From the NCBI GenBank assembly GCA_963762965.1, contig CAVXME010000002.1, positions 1 to 64,000 on the forward strand: DNA of 64,000 bases. The letters are read 5' to 3'. Made by a program: the position numbers and the translations under genes. The notes beneath the pieces are model-generated. The model searched no databases and had not been told where the DNA came from. It saw only the letters and a list, made by a program, of their open reading frames with translations. This DNA comes from DATBAX01 sp963762965. Lineage in GTDB: Bacteria; Acidobacteriota; Terriglobia; Terriglobales; Acidobacteriaceae. Of the stretch, positions 27,579 through 35,564 are shown in pieces (the stretch's first letter is position 1; each line of letters begins with the position of its first letter).

Positions 27579-28118
27579 ATGTTCTGCATGCCCAATGAAA
27601 AGTTACAAACAGGTTTTCTTCTTGTGGACAGCAAACTCAAGTTGCTGATGTTCAATTCGGAAGCGGTGAAAATTCTCGCTTATCCGACCCAGCCGGAGCG
27701 CATCAAGAATTTGGATGTTTTTCTCGCGGACCGGGTGAAATCCAGTCTGGCGAATGGACGCTCCACCGAGTCGCTCACGTTTTCCAAGGAGTTCAAGTCG
27801 GGATATCGCCGGTATACCTGCCGCAGTTTTGCCCTGGAATCCGAGATGAGCCCGGCCTACCGGAACGCGATCGTTTTGCTGCTGGAGAGAAATTCTTTCG
27901 GCGTGGGCGCACTGTCGCAGGCATCTGAACAATTTGGGCTCACCCCGCGGGAGAACCAGACGGTGGAATTACTGTTAAGAGGATTAACCAGTAAAGAAAT
28001 CGCGACCCGCCTGGAAATCAGCCCGAACACGGTGAAGGCGTTCGTTCGCCTGGTGATGGTCAAAATGGGGGTCACCACGCGTTCGGGAATAGTCGGTAAA
28101 CTCTTATCACAGGCGTAG
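27579..28118 (+). CDS. LuxR-family regulator with PAS-like N-terminus (paralogue of 32330-32848)
   Basis: The N-terminal half (GFLLVDSKLKLLMFNSEAVKIL and on to the VLLLER strand) looks like a PAS sensor fold. The C-terminal 65 residues are a LuxR helix-turn-helix (LTPRENQTVELLLRGLTSKEIA, ISPNTVKAFVRLVMVKMGV). There is no receiver domain. ATG at 27579 or 27588 may be the start; the second gives MPNEKLQ and better spacing from GGAG. The AMIN protein gene follows 10 bases after its stop, so the two are likely cotranscribed. The recognition helix is nearly identical to that of the paralogue at 32330-32848, so they may share operators. Confidence 0.85.
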   Translation: MFCMPNEKLQTGFLLVDSKLKLLMFNSEAVKILAYPTQPERIKNLDVFLADRVKSSLANGRSTESLTFSKEFKSGYRRYTCRSFALESEMSPAYRNAIVLLLERNSFGVGALSQASEQFGLTPRENQTVELLLRGLTSKEIATRLEISPNTVKAFVRLVMVKMGVTTRSGIVGKLLSQA

Positions 28119-28128
28119 GTTGGTTGGG

Positions 28129-29601
28129 ATGAAATTCCTGCCTTGCATTACTCGTAAACTCGTCGCGCTGGCGCTGTTGCCCGTATTCGTCTCTGCGGTT
28201 GGATCGGCTCAATCCAAGCGGGCGGCGCTGGCGGCTGCCGCCAGCCAGGGAGAACCGTCGATCATATCCAAGGTGAAGCTGACCCTGGTGGATGGGGCCC
28301 CGGCGGTCGAGATCACCTCCGACCACCCGATTATTCCGACCATTACCAAGTTGGAAGATCCGCTGCGTCTGGTGGTGGACTTGCCCAATGCCAATATGGC
28401 GGCGAAAGAAAAACAGATAGACGTAAAGAGCGCGGACATCAGCGATATCCGGTTGCGTCAATATTTAATGTTTCCACCGGTGGCGCGCGTGACCATTGAT
28501 CTGCTCAAGCCCCTTAGCTATACCGCCGAGCCTTCCGGAAACCGGCTCACCATTCGCCTGCATGCCGAAGCCGAGGAAGTGACGAACAAGCCGGTGTCGG
28601 TTACCACGCTGACCAAGACGGAGGAACCGGTGGCGGTCCCCGTAAGTCTGGCGGATTCCGGAAGCGTGGTTTTCGCCGATAAGCTTGCGTCTGGCGCTTC
28701 GGTGACCGGTGGCGAGCAGACTACCGTTCTAAAGCTGGCCCGCGGCGGCGAAATTCACGTCTGCCCGGGAACGACAGTATCGGTGACCAAATCGCAAGAT
28801 GGGCGCGATCTGATGGTGGGCATGAGCACGGGCGCAATGGAAACCCACTACGCCCTGGACGAATCATCGGATGCGATTATTACGCCGGACTTTCGCATCC
28901 TGCTGCGCGGGCCTGGCGAGTTTCATTACGCTATCCGGGCCGATGCGCGGGGAAACACCTGCATGCGAACCCTGCCGGGCAATACCGCGCCGGCGTTGGT
29001 TTCGGAACTCATGGGCGACGGCACCTACGAAGTGCAGCCCAGCGAGCAGCTCGTGTTCCATAGCGGACGCGTAGACGCCGTGGATACAGCGTTTCACTCG
29101 GGCGGGGCGCATGCCATGGAAGTCGCGATGCCGACCGATTGTGGTTGCCCGGCCCCGGCCACGCCGGTGCTGCTGGCGTCAGCCGATCCAGTCAGTGCCG
29201 ATGCCAATCAAATGCAGTCCATGCATTTGGGACAACCCAATGAAATGGCAAAGGCAGACCCACCTTCCTCGCCAGCGGCGGGTGCCGAAGCCCGAGGCAC
29301 ATCCGAAACCGGGTCTCGCGAAAGCGGGCCAGAAGCCGCCCCGTTACCACCCCTCAAGCCCAACGAGAAGCACGTTCATATTGATGTGGCCCCGATCATC
29401 TTCCAGGCGTCCGCGCAGGGGACGGAAACGCCGTCTGCTACAGCGAGCGACGAGCGGAGTCAGCGCCAGACCGCCATTGCAGGCTCTGCGATGCCGCCGT
29501 CTGCAATGCTGCCGCCGCCTCCAACCACAGTGGCGGCACCCAAACGGGCGCATCATGGCTTTTTCGGAAAAATTAAAGGCTTGATCGCGAAGATCTTCTG
29601 A
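28129..29601 (+). CDS. Secreted AMIN-domain protein with FecR-like central region
   Basis: The 490-residue product starts with a signal peptide (KLVALALLPVFVSAVGSAQ). Residues about 40-150 form an AMIN domain (KVKLTLVDGAPAVEITSDHP, LRLVVDLPNA, VARVTIDLLKP), known from periplasmic proteins that bind peptidoglycan or assist secretins and amidases. The middle (about 180-330) resembles a FecR-type beta-helix (LARGGEIHVCPGTTVSV). The C-terminus is Pro/Ala-rich and ends in a basic helix. It follows the LuxR-type gene closely. Start taken at ATG 28129; an upstream TTG is open but unneeded. Confidence 0.8.
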   Translation: MKFLPCITRKLVALALLPVFVSAVGSAQSKRAALAAAASQGEPSIISKVKLTLVDGAPAVEITSDHPIIPTITKLEDPLRLVVDLPNANMAAKEKQIDVKSADISDIRLRQYLMFPPVARVTIDLLKPLSYTAEPSGNRLTIRLHAEAEEVTNKPVSVTTLTKTEEPVAVPVSLADSGSVVFADKLASGASVTGGEQTTVLKLARGGEIHVCPGTTVSVTKSQDGRDLMVGMSTGAMETHYALDESSDAIITPDFRILLRGPGEFHYAIRADARGNTCMRTLPGNTAPALVSELMGDGTYEVQPSEQLVFHSGRVDAVDTAFHSGGAHAMEVAMPTDCGCPAPATPVLLASADPVSADANQMQSMHLGQPNEMAKADPPSSPAAGAEARGTSETGSRESGPEAAPLPPLKPNEKHVHIDVAPIIFQASAQGTETPSATASDERSQRQTAIAGSAMPPSAMLPPPPTTVAAPKRAHHGFFGKIKGLIAKIF

Positions 29602-29664
29602 TGGGGAAACGCTAGCGGCGCTGGGCACGGGGCCTGCTAGAATTTCATGGAGTCTTGTTCAACT

Positions 29665-29817
29665 TCATGCCCGGACAGCGAAGGGAGTGGTTTCATCCTC
29701 ATTCGCGTCATTCTCGTCTTTCAACAGAGGGGCGACGATGAGCAAGGCCTCGATTTCTTTTCTTACCCGCGTAATTTTCAGTTCGGTTTGGCGTAGAACT
29801 TCGTAAGCATCTTTCAT
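29665..29817 (-). CDS. Small acidic protein, 50 residues, coiled coil
   Basis: A short reading frame with a clear ribosome-binding site (GGAGG, about 8 bases upstream of ATG at 29815-29817). It encodes 50 residues beginning MKDAYEVLRQTELKITRVRK and continuing EIEALLIVAPLL with an acidic tail. I recall similar small 'VLRQKE...RVRKEIEAL..VAPLL' proteins in Acidobacteriota, which supports it as real. Function unknown; the heptad pattern suggests a helix that pairs with a partner. Confidence 0.65.
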   Translation of the reverse strand: MKDAYEVLRQTELKITRVRKEIEALLIVAPLLKDENDANEDETTPFAVRA

Positions 29818-29907
29818 AGGTCGTCCTCCGGACGCGCAGTATAGCTGTGGCCGCCTAGCGCGTTCAATAGCGCAGTGGAACTACTCTTAACTGGCTACAC
29901 CGCTGTC

Positions 29908-29924
29908 TAATCCCCGGGATTAGT
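29908..29924. promoter_or_regulatory. Palindrome CTAATCCC-C-GGGATTAG, candidate operator
   Basis: A perfect inverted repeat with one central base, upstream of the small gene at 30026. Similar CTAA..CC..GG..TTAG palindromes recur at 31834-31863, 33180-33196, 34545-34667 and 38126-38142, always in gaps of the envelope-gene cluster. Confidence 0.55.
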
Positions 29925-30025
29925 TCATTTGGGGGCATTGTCGGCAATGGCCTGGGCGGAGTATAAACCGGGAAACCCTTTGGACAGATTTAAGCGATTC
30001 GACTTGGTCGCGAAGGATTATTGGT

Positions 30026-30256
30026 TTGAGCAATACCGAACCAGATTGGATTGAGAAGTATCGAGCAGCCCTCCCGGCTTCAGCTGCTGTCAAGGAGCCG
30101 AGGTTCAGAGGCTTGATGAAGGCGATTACCAGAGCGGTGCTGTCGCCATTTCAAAGAATCTCGAAACCGGACGCGGAACAGCCGCCACAAGCCGCCACCA
30201 CAAAAATAGCTTCCAGCAACGATCCCTCCTCTCAACCTCAGAAAAAGGCCAGCTGA
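30026..30256 (+). CDS. Hypothetical small protein, 76 residues
   Basis: It starts at TTG with an AAGGA-type ribosome site 9 bases upstream and encodes a polar protein with a basic central helix (LMKAITRAVLSPFQRI) and a disordered Pro/Gln/Ser tail. No signal or motif. A palindrome (29908-29924) precedes it. The coding status is moderately supported. Confidence 0.45.
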   Translation: MSNTEPDWIEKYRAALPASAAVKEPRFRGLMKAITRAVLSPFQRISKPDAEQPPQAATTKIASSNDPSSQPQKKAS

Positions 30257-30299
30257 ATATCCCTTAGCTATTGTTATTGCCAATCAGAAAAGCAGGTTC

Positions 30300-31691
30300 T
30301 CAGTCTCCGGTACCGCAGGTGCAGATGCCGTGCCCGCTGCCCAGTTTTTGCATGAAAGCGCAATCGCTTTCAAGGTTGGTTAGTTCTGAACTACTCAGGG
30401 GAGGCATGCGGGGATCATTCTCCGTGACCTCAAAGGTACCCGAGCCGAAGTACTGGATATGGGTGGCCCAAGCCAACACCAGTCCTGACGGAGTGACCGT
30501 GCCAGCATTGCAGGTGGGATTGCTGGCGGCATCGGCGGGGACCACTCGAATCACGCCGGTGCTGAGGGTGGCGCCAGTAAGCGTGTTTGAGGTCAGGTCC
30601 GTGTTTATGGAAAGCGCTCTCGTGCCCGCATCCTGGGAGACAAAGCACCCGCAACATTCGTTCATCTCCTGGCTGGTGTCGAAGACATAAATCATGGCGC
30701 ACAGGTCTCCGTCGGTGAGGCCGGTGTTTACCAGGGTGAGGGTGGCGTCGGGCGCATTGATATTGTGCGCATTGGAAAAGTAATCGACGGCTGCCACCGG
30801 TAATACAGTGATGGCGCCGGTTACGCTCACCGAGCCGGAGGTCGCGGAGATCCCGGTGGCGCCAATACTCAAGCTGGTGGCTAATCCGCCGGCGGCAATC
30901 GAGGCCACCGCAGGCTTCGAGGATGCCCAAGTGACCGTTTTCGTCATATCTTGCGTGCTGTTGTCACTGAAAGTGCCTGCCGCAATCAATTGCTCATTGG
31001 TTCCCAGCCCGATCGACGATTTCGCTGGTGTGATGATCATGGAAGTCAACACCGGCGGGGTCACGGACAGCGAATCCGTTGCGCTGATCGATCCCGAGGT
31101 AGCTGTGATGGTCGACGTGCCAACGCTTCGCCCCGCCGCCAACCCGGCGCTATTGATCGAGGCGGCGCCGGCCGGAGACGCAGTCCAAACCACCGTACTG
31201 GTCATGTCCTGAGTGCTCTTGTCGCTGAACGTTCCGGTCGCCGAAAATTGCTGTGTTTCCCCCTTCGGGATCGACGGGCTGGAGGGAGACAGGGCAAGAG
31301 AAACCAGGGTAGGGGTGGATACATTGAGTGTGGCTGATCCGCTGACTGAACCGGTTGACGCGGTAATCGTGGCCATGCCGGGCTGTTTGCTGACCGCCAT
31401 CCCGGGTGCACTGATGGTTGCAACCGCAGGCTGCGAGACACTCCAACTTGCGGTTTGAGTCAAATCCTTCTGACTGCCATTGCTGTAAATTCCCGTAACC
31501 GTATACTGCTGACCAGCACCCAGGATCACCGTCGAACTGCTGGGAGAGATTAAAAGTGATTTGAGCTTGACCTCGGCTGTTGATGGTTGGCTACCGCTGG
31601 CTCCGCAACCGGATAGCGCGATTGCACACAGCAGTAGCGCAGCCGCGAGAAGCAGCGTGTTTCGGCTTCGTCGAAATGCATGGAACCACAT
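30300..31691 (-). CDS. Lipoprotein with three BIG2-type Ig domains and a C-terminal six-cysteine domain
   Basis: From ATG at 31691 the product has a lipobox (AIALSGCGA) and three bacterial Ig-like domains of about 85 residues (each with a 'LxxLxxxPxxxxIxxGxxQQFxAxGxFSD' pattern). The last about 165 residues form a domain shared with the protein at 34764-35405: YFSNAHN, then GDLCAMIYVFDTSQEMNECCGC, NTLTG, GVIRVV, a THIQ segment and the end LGSGHGICTCG. The shared domain has about six conserved cysteines and may be disulfide-bonded. Probably anchored at the cell surface. Function unknown. Confidence 0.8.
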   Translation of the reverse strand: MWFHAFRRSRNTLLLAAALLLCAIALSGCGASGSQPSTAEVKLKSLLISPSSSTVILGAGQQYTVTGIYSNGSQKDLTQTASWSVSQPAVATISAPGMAVSKQPGMATITASTGSVSGSATLNVSTPTLVSLALSPSSPSIPKGETQQFSATGTFSDKSTQDMTSTVVWTASPAGAASINSAGLAAGRSVGTSTITATSGSISATDSLSVTPPVLTSMIITPAKSSIGLGTNEQLIAAGTFSDNSTQDMTKTVTWASSKPAVASIAAGGLATSLSIGATGISATSGSVSVTGAITVLPVAAVDYFSNAHNINAPDATLTLVNTGLTDGDLCAMIYVFDTSQEMNECCGCFVSQDAGTRALSINTDLTSNTLTGATLSTGVIRVVPADAASNPTCNAGTVTPSGLVLAWATHIQYFGSGTFEVTENDPRMPPLSSSELTNLESDCAFMQKLGSGHGICTCGTGD

Positions 31692-31833
31692 AATCAAAAC
31701 CCTTTGGATGGGTTTTAAGGCCGGGATACGCGGGGGAGGGCCATGTGCACTTTACTGCAACAGCGCAACAATTGTTAATCCTCCGTTTGGTCTACCGCGA
31801 AGGCACTAGTGAGATCAAGTTAGTCAATACGGC

Positions 31834-31863
31834 TAATTCAAAGGTTTAGTCCAAATGGGTAGG
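31834..31863. promoter_or_regulatory. Two overlapping operator-like palindromes
   Basis: CTAATTC-AAA-GGTTTAG (31834-31850) overlaps TTAGTCCAAATGGGTAG (31847-31863), with a further TTAG..CTAA pair just upstream (from 31821). They lie about 145-170 bases upstream of the lipoprotein start at 31691 and just beyond the PilZ gene on the other side. They match the palindrome family seen at 29908, 33180, 34545-34667 and 38126. Confidence 0.5.
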
Positions 31864-31901
31864 TCGTGGCAACAGCGCTCTCTTAACGGAGGTTATTGGC
31901 T

Positions 31902-32219
31902 TTAGAACAGAAACTGGAGTCCCGACAGGTAGCCGTTTGATTCGAGGTTCTGCTTCTTGGTCCAACGGACGAGCAATAAAGTGGGGACTGAGAGCGGCAC
32001 ATCCGCCATGCCAATTTCACAGCGCAGGAGGGAAGCCCGGGAAACCGGATGCTGGCTGAGGAAACAAATTCCTCCCTTGCTCATGTTCTGAATCCGGCCC
32101 ACCACCGGGGGTTTGGATTTTTCCTCAGATTTGAGAGGAAGAACTTCATGGGCCTGGATTTCCAGGATTTGAGGAAATCGAGGATGACGTCTGCGGTCCG
32201 ATTCCTGAGCGTGTTTCAC
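31902..32219 (-). CDS. PilZ-domain protein
   Basis: The 105-residue protein is a single PilZ domain: RRRHPRFP near the N-terminus (the RxxxR c-di-GMP-binding motif) and GRIQNMSKGGICFLS (the [D/N]xSxxG motif), followed by a beta-barrel. It should bind cyclic di-GMP and may control envelope functions such as motility, secretion or polysaccharide. It lies beside the second LuxR-like gene. Confidence 0.88.
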   Translation of the reverse strand: MKHAQESDRRRHPRFPQILEIQAHEVLPLKSEEKSKPPVVGRIQNMSKGGICFLSQHPVSRASLLRCEIGMADVPLSVPTLLLVRWTKKQNLESNGYLSGLQFLF

Positions 32220-32329
32220 GGCTAACGATCATTGCGCGAAACCGGGTTCAACGTAAAGTGCTCAAACGGATTAGTTCAGTAGGGTGATCGTTGCCAGGCG
32301 GCTGCCCTTCGTGCAGAATGACAAACTGC

Positions 32330-32848
32330 TTAGGAGCTTCCCACCACCCGCCCGACAATCCCGGAACGTGTGGACACTCCCATCTTTACCATGACCAGCC
32401 TCAGGAAAGCTTTTACGGTATTGGGGCTTATGTTCATGCGGATCGCGATTTCCTTGCTGGTCAGGCCTTGCAGAAGCAGTTCGACGGTTTCCCGCTCGCG
32501 CTCGGTCAAGGCAAATTGTTCGGACATCTGCGATAGCGCCCCAACTCCGGAGGAGTACCTTTCGAGTAAGACGGCAACCGTTGGCTGAGCGCCGTGGTTC
32601 TCGTGGTTGTCCAGGCGGAACGACCGGCAAACATAGCGGCGTTTGCCGGACTTGAATTCCTTCACAAATTCCAGCGCTTCCCGGGATTGGCGGTGGACCA
32701 GGCCGGAACGGATCTTGTCGGTCAGGAAAATATTCAACTTCTTGATCTTTTCCGGAGCGCTGGGGAATGTGAGAATTTGCACTGCTCCTGCATTACATGC
32801 GATGGGATCCAACGAGGGACTCACAAGTAGAAAACCTGGTTCTGACAT
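32330..32848 (-). CDS. LuxR-family regulator with PAS-like N-terminus (paralogue of 27579-28118)
   Basis: From the ATG at 32848 (a GTG four codons upstream is an alternative) the product is 172 residues, similar along its whole length to the regulator at 27579-28118. Shared parts include a PAS-like N-terminus (GFLLVSPSLDPIACNAGAVQIL), FVKEFKSGKRRYVCRSFRL, VAVLLERYSSGVGALSQMSEQF and the C-terminal LuxR helix-turn-helix (ERETVELLLQGLTSKEIA, ISPNTVKAFLRLVMVKMGV). No receiver domain. It may respond to a small ligand or to redox through the PAS part. Neighbours: the PilZ gene downstream and a 450-base gap upstream. Confidence 0.85.
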   Translation of the reverse strand: MSEPGFLLVSPSLDPIACNAGAVQILTFPSAPEKIKKLNIFLTDKIRSGLVHRQSREALEFVKEFKSGKRRYVCRSFRLDNHENHGAQPTVAVLLERYSSGVGALSQMSEQFALTERERETVELLLQGLTSKEIAIRMNISPNTVKAFLRLVMVKMGVSTRSGIVGRVVGSS

Positions 32849-32860
32849 TCCAATGGACAC

Positions 32861-33300
32861 GATTATTCCTCAATATTCATGACAAATATTTAGTTACCCA
32901 ACATATCTTTCAGCGGTCGTGCAATCAAGCGCAACCGGACGGGCGATGAGCTTGTCCAAAGCTTCGGGCTTCTGCATAGTCGCAGATGGGTGCAAGAACT
33001 ATTTAGCTTCGGGAAAATTCCACCGTTCAGCTGCTGCGAGTCAAACCCGCGACTCCGCTACTGGACTAAGCTCTCTGGGGGAGAGAATTAAAGATGCGGC
33101 GGAGTTTGCCATCTTCGTCAGGAAATGTCAAGAACCAAGATGCAGCGCGGGTTTCAAGGCAATCCGCATGGCAATGGAGTAACCCAAAAGGGCTAATAAC
33201 TAGGGCTAGCCACGAAGGCTACTACAAGGGCGGTATTGCAACCACCTGCGCACAGTGATCTACTCTTGAGGTTGGGATCAGGTTTACTCGGGAGAGCAGT
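32861..33300. other. Gap of about 440 bases without a convincing gene
   Basis: The region between the divergent LuxR-type gene and the secreted protein at 33301 has no open frame with a good start site; one open frame at 32919-33182 lacks support. It holds a TTAGTTACCCAAC stretch near 32889 and the palindrome at 33180-33196, so it probably contains the promoters of both neighbours. Confidence 0.5.
33180..33196. promoter_or_regulatory. Operator-like palindrome (TAACCC-AAAAG-GGCTAA)
   Basis: TAACCCAAAAGGGCTAA lies about 110 bases upstream of the secreted protein gene at 33301. It belongs to the CTAA..CC..GG..TTAG family. Confidence 0.45.
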
Positions 33301-33810
33301 GTGTCTATGCTTCGCGAAGTTTCTCGGGAGTGTGACGACAGGCGGCTGCCCAAGTGCGGTCAGAGCGTCATGACAGCCTTGAGCTGGGCCGCGTTTTTGG
33401 GCTGCCTGTTTTTTGCCGTCCCCGCCTTGTCCGCGCAGCCCGCAAATCCAAAAGAGGCTTCCACCCGGCAATCGACCGCAGCAGAGCTTAAGTCAGAGGC
33501 CCCAGTAGCCAGCGCTTCCCTGGGGAAGGTGCCGGCTGATCCGGCCATTTGTGTTAAGCCAGCAGACAATGAAGCGTCACAAAAAGTGGATGACAAGAAA
33601 TTCAGCGCCGCAGCATCCGCGAGAGTTCCCGACAGCGACAATGAGGTGACTGACGAGTCTGCAAGCCAGTCCAGCGCGGAATTTATGAAGGACAAGTTGA
33701 AACTCTCCATTGGCGGGAAAAAAGGGCCAGCCTCGGATGAACCATTGCAATGTGGAGTGGATGAGGCTGGAGCACAGGCCAAAGAGAGTGATTCCACGCC
33801 GTCGAAGTAA
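33301..33810 (+). CDS. Secreted hypothetical protein, 169 residues
   Basis: The frame opens at GTG 33301 with ATG at 33307 as an alternative. A hydrophobic signal (ALSWAAFLGCLFFAVPALSAQ) lies at about residues 25-46 after a charged N-terminus. The mature part is Ala/Ser/Asp-rich and probably disordered, with two isolated cysteines. No family recognised. The STN protein gene follows 32 bases downstream, so the two may be transcribed together. Confidence 0.6.
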   Translation: MSMLREVSRECDDRRLPKCGQSVMTALSWAAFLGCLFFAVPALSAQPANPKEASTRQSTAAELKSEAPVASASLGKVPADPAICVKPADNEASQKVDDKKFSAAASARVPDSDNEVTDESASQSSAEFMKDKLKLSIGGKKGPASDEPLQCGVDEAGAQAKESDSTPSK

Positions 33811-33842
33811 TTGATGGACGGGAACGATTGTAAGAGAATTTT

Positions 33843-34493
33843 ATGGCTAGCCGGTCACAGTTTCGTTCGCTGCTTTGGGTCGGGATTCTGCTTTGCCTCG
33901 TTGCCGCTGCGTATGCACAGAAGTCTGACAGCGCTGCGCCCGCCGCTTCTTCCCAGGTGGCAAGTTCCCCTAAAGTTACCTACGTCAACGGGCTGTTAAC
34001 GATCAGTGCGCAGGATGCGAGTCTAGGCGATGTATTGCGCGCCGTCAGCGTGAAGACGGGAGCCGTCATCGAATTTCCCTCCGACCGTGCTGGCGAACAT
34101 ATGTTCGCGAATGCAGGGCCGGGGCCGGTGCGCGAGGTTCTTGCCACACTGTTGAATGGATCGCGTTTCAACTACGTCATGCTGGCCTCGCCCAGCAATC
34201 CCAGCATCCTCCAGCGCATGATCCTGACCAGCTCAGACGAGCCGGCGAAACAACCGGTCGGGGATCAGCCGGTCCAGGCATCAGAGCAGCCGCCCGCAGT
34301 CAGCACCCCGCCAACGCCAGAACTTCCGAAGGGTCTCCCGCCGACGGTAGCGGCGGAGGCGGCGCAGATCGATGCGATGGAGCCCCCCAAGGAGCCGCTT
34401 TCTCCGGATGCGCTCGAGGCGATGATGAAGGCACGACGAGAAGCACGTAAGCTGCAACGCGAGCAGGAAGCGTCCTCCGGTTCCTCGCAATAA
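33843..34493 (+). CDS. Secreted STN-domain protein
   Basis: The 216-residue product has a signal peptide (SLLWVGILLCLVAAAYAQ) and an STN (secretin and TonB N-terminus) fold at about residues 40-115: VTYVNGLLTISAQDASLGDVLRAVSVKTG, then a REVLATLLNGSRFNYVML strand. STN domains sit at the periplasmic end of secretins, TonB receptors and FecA-like signalling receptors. Here it stands alone with a Pro/Glu-rich tail and a basic C-terminal helix, so it may act as a periplasmic adaptor for a secretin or for the pseudokinase-TonB system. The last part is inference. Confidence 0.8.
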   Translation: MASRSQFRSLLWVGILLCLVAAAYAQKSDSAAPAASSQVASSPKVTYVNGLLTISAQDASLGDVLRAVSVKTGAVIEFPSDRAGEHMFANAGPGPVREVLATLLNGSRFNYVMLASPSNPSILQRMILTSSDEPAKQPVGDQPVQASEQPPAVSTPPTPELPKGLPPTVAAEAAQIDAMEPPKEPLSPDALEAMMKARREARKLQREQEASSGSSQ

Positions 34494-34544
34494 GCGCCGC
34501 GAATAATTTCCAGGTTGGAAACTAATTGGTAAATGGGGCCTCGA

Positions 34545-34667
34545 CTAATCCAAAATGGTTAGTCCTTCTGCGTAATCCCTTTGACTAATGCGATCGGGCA
34601 ATTGTAGAACTAACCCATTGGAAGTAGATTCACAGACCTAGTGAGTTCGACTAAGCCAGGTGGGTAA
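34545..34667. promoter_or_regulatory. Three operator-like palindromes upstream of the six-cysteine protein
   Basis: CTAATCCAAAATGGTTAG (34545-34562), CTAACCCATTGGAAGTAG (34610-34627) and CTAAGCCAGGTGGGTAA (34651-34667) lie within 125 bases, about 100-220 bases upstream of the ATG at 34764. This is the densest group of the palindrome family and may mark the main regulated promoter. Confidence 0.55.
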
Positions 34668-34763
34668 TTGTAAAGGCCACACGGGAAGTTGATGATCCTC
34701 TCGCGCATCCTTAGCTGAAAGTTTCTCCCCAGCCGGCAGCGCCCAAACATAGGAGGATCTTCA

Positions 34764-35405
34764 ATGAAGAAAGTAGTGTGTACATTGCTTCCCATACTGG
34801 CCATTGCCCTGGTGCTCGGAATGACATCAGCTATGGCTCAAAATGCTCCGGATGACGTCTACGCGGTCGGATACTATTCCGGCGCGAACACGTCTGGCAA
34901 CCCGGACACCACCCTGCGCGTTATCAACGACGGAAGCGCTGGCGAAGCAGACCTCTGCGCCGCCATCTACGTTTTTGACAACAGCCAGGAACTGCAGGCT
35001 TGTGGCAGCTGCCCGGTAACTGCTGATGGAATCATTTCCGAGTCCGTCAACCACTACCTGCTGTACAACGTTCTGACCGGAGTCGCAAACCGCGCCGGCG
35101 TCATCAAGGTTCTTTCGACGGCGACTGCTACTGGTGGACCGACCGAATGCAACGCAACGGCGAAGTATGCCGGTGCGGTAACTCCTGGAATCCGTGGCTG
35201 GCTCACGCACATCCAGGCTGGCAAGACCGCAGCAACACCTTCGATCACAGAGTCGACCCTGAAAGATTCCAACTACACCACGTTGGAAACAGGCGATCTG
35301 GAATTGGAGTGCCAGTACTTGCTTCTGCTGGGCAGCGGTCACGGTACGATCTACTGCGGCGCGAGAAGACACTGCCTGGTAGTCTTACCGACTGAACCAT
35401 GCTGA
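34764..35405 (+). CDS. Secreted six-cysteine protein, 213 residues
   Basis: It starts at ATG behind a strong AGGAGG site and has a clear signal peptide (PILAIALVLGMTSAMAQ). The mature protein is homologous to the C-terminal domain of the lipoprotein at 30300-31691: GYYSGANTSGNPDTTLRV, GEADLCAAIYVFDNSQELQACGSC, a NVLTG segment, GVIKVL, THIQ and LGSGHGTIYCG. The conserved cysteines suggest disulfides and a secreted role. The last 15 residues differ from the paralogue and may be frameshifted. A hairpin terminator follows at 35499-35529, and three operator-like palindromes precede it. Confidence 0.8.
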   Translation: MKKVVCTLLPILAIALVLGMTSAMAQNAPDDVYAVGYYSGANTSGNPDTTLRVINDGSAGEADLCAAIYVFDNSQELQACGSCPVTADGIISESVNHYLLYNVLTGVANRAGVIKVLSTATATGGPTECNATAKYAGAVTPGIRGWLTHIQAGKTAATPSITESTLKDSNYTTLETGDLELECQYLLLLGSGHGTIYCGARRHCLVVLPTEPC

Positions 35406-35498
35406 AGCCGCTCGGCTTTAGTGCGGGGAAGTCGCAAACGGGGGGAGAGATGGCTCAAGTTGGGGAGTCCTCTGCCTACATTTTTGAATCCAACATGC

Positions 35499-35529
35499 AC
35501 CGGGCGTCGGGTCTAACTCGACGCCCGGT
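35499..35529 (+). terminator. Hairpin terminator
   Basis: An 11-base-pair perfect stem (ACCGGGCGTCG and its complement, 9-base loop) followed at a short distance by CCTTTTTA. It separates the six-cysteine protein gene from the DsbA-like gene. Confidence 0.65.
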
Positions 35530-35564
35530 CGTAGGTTTAACCTTTTTACGGGGGAGTGTTCGCA

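Noticed and set aside
32919..33182. Open frame of 87 codons on the plus strand
   Set aside because: No ribosome site, odd composition and no recognisable features, overlapping a probable promoter region.
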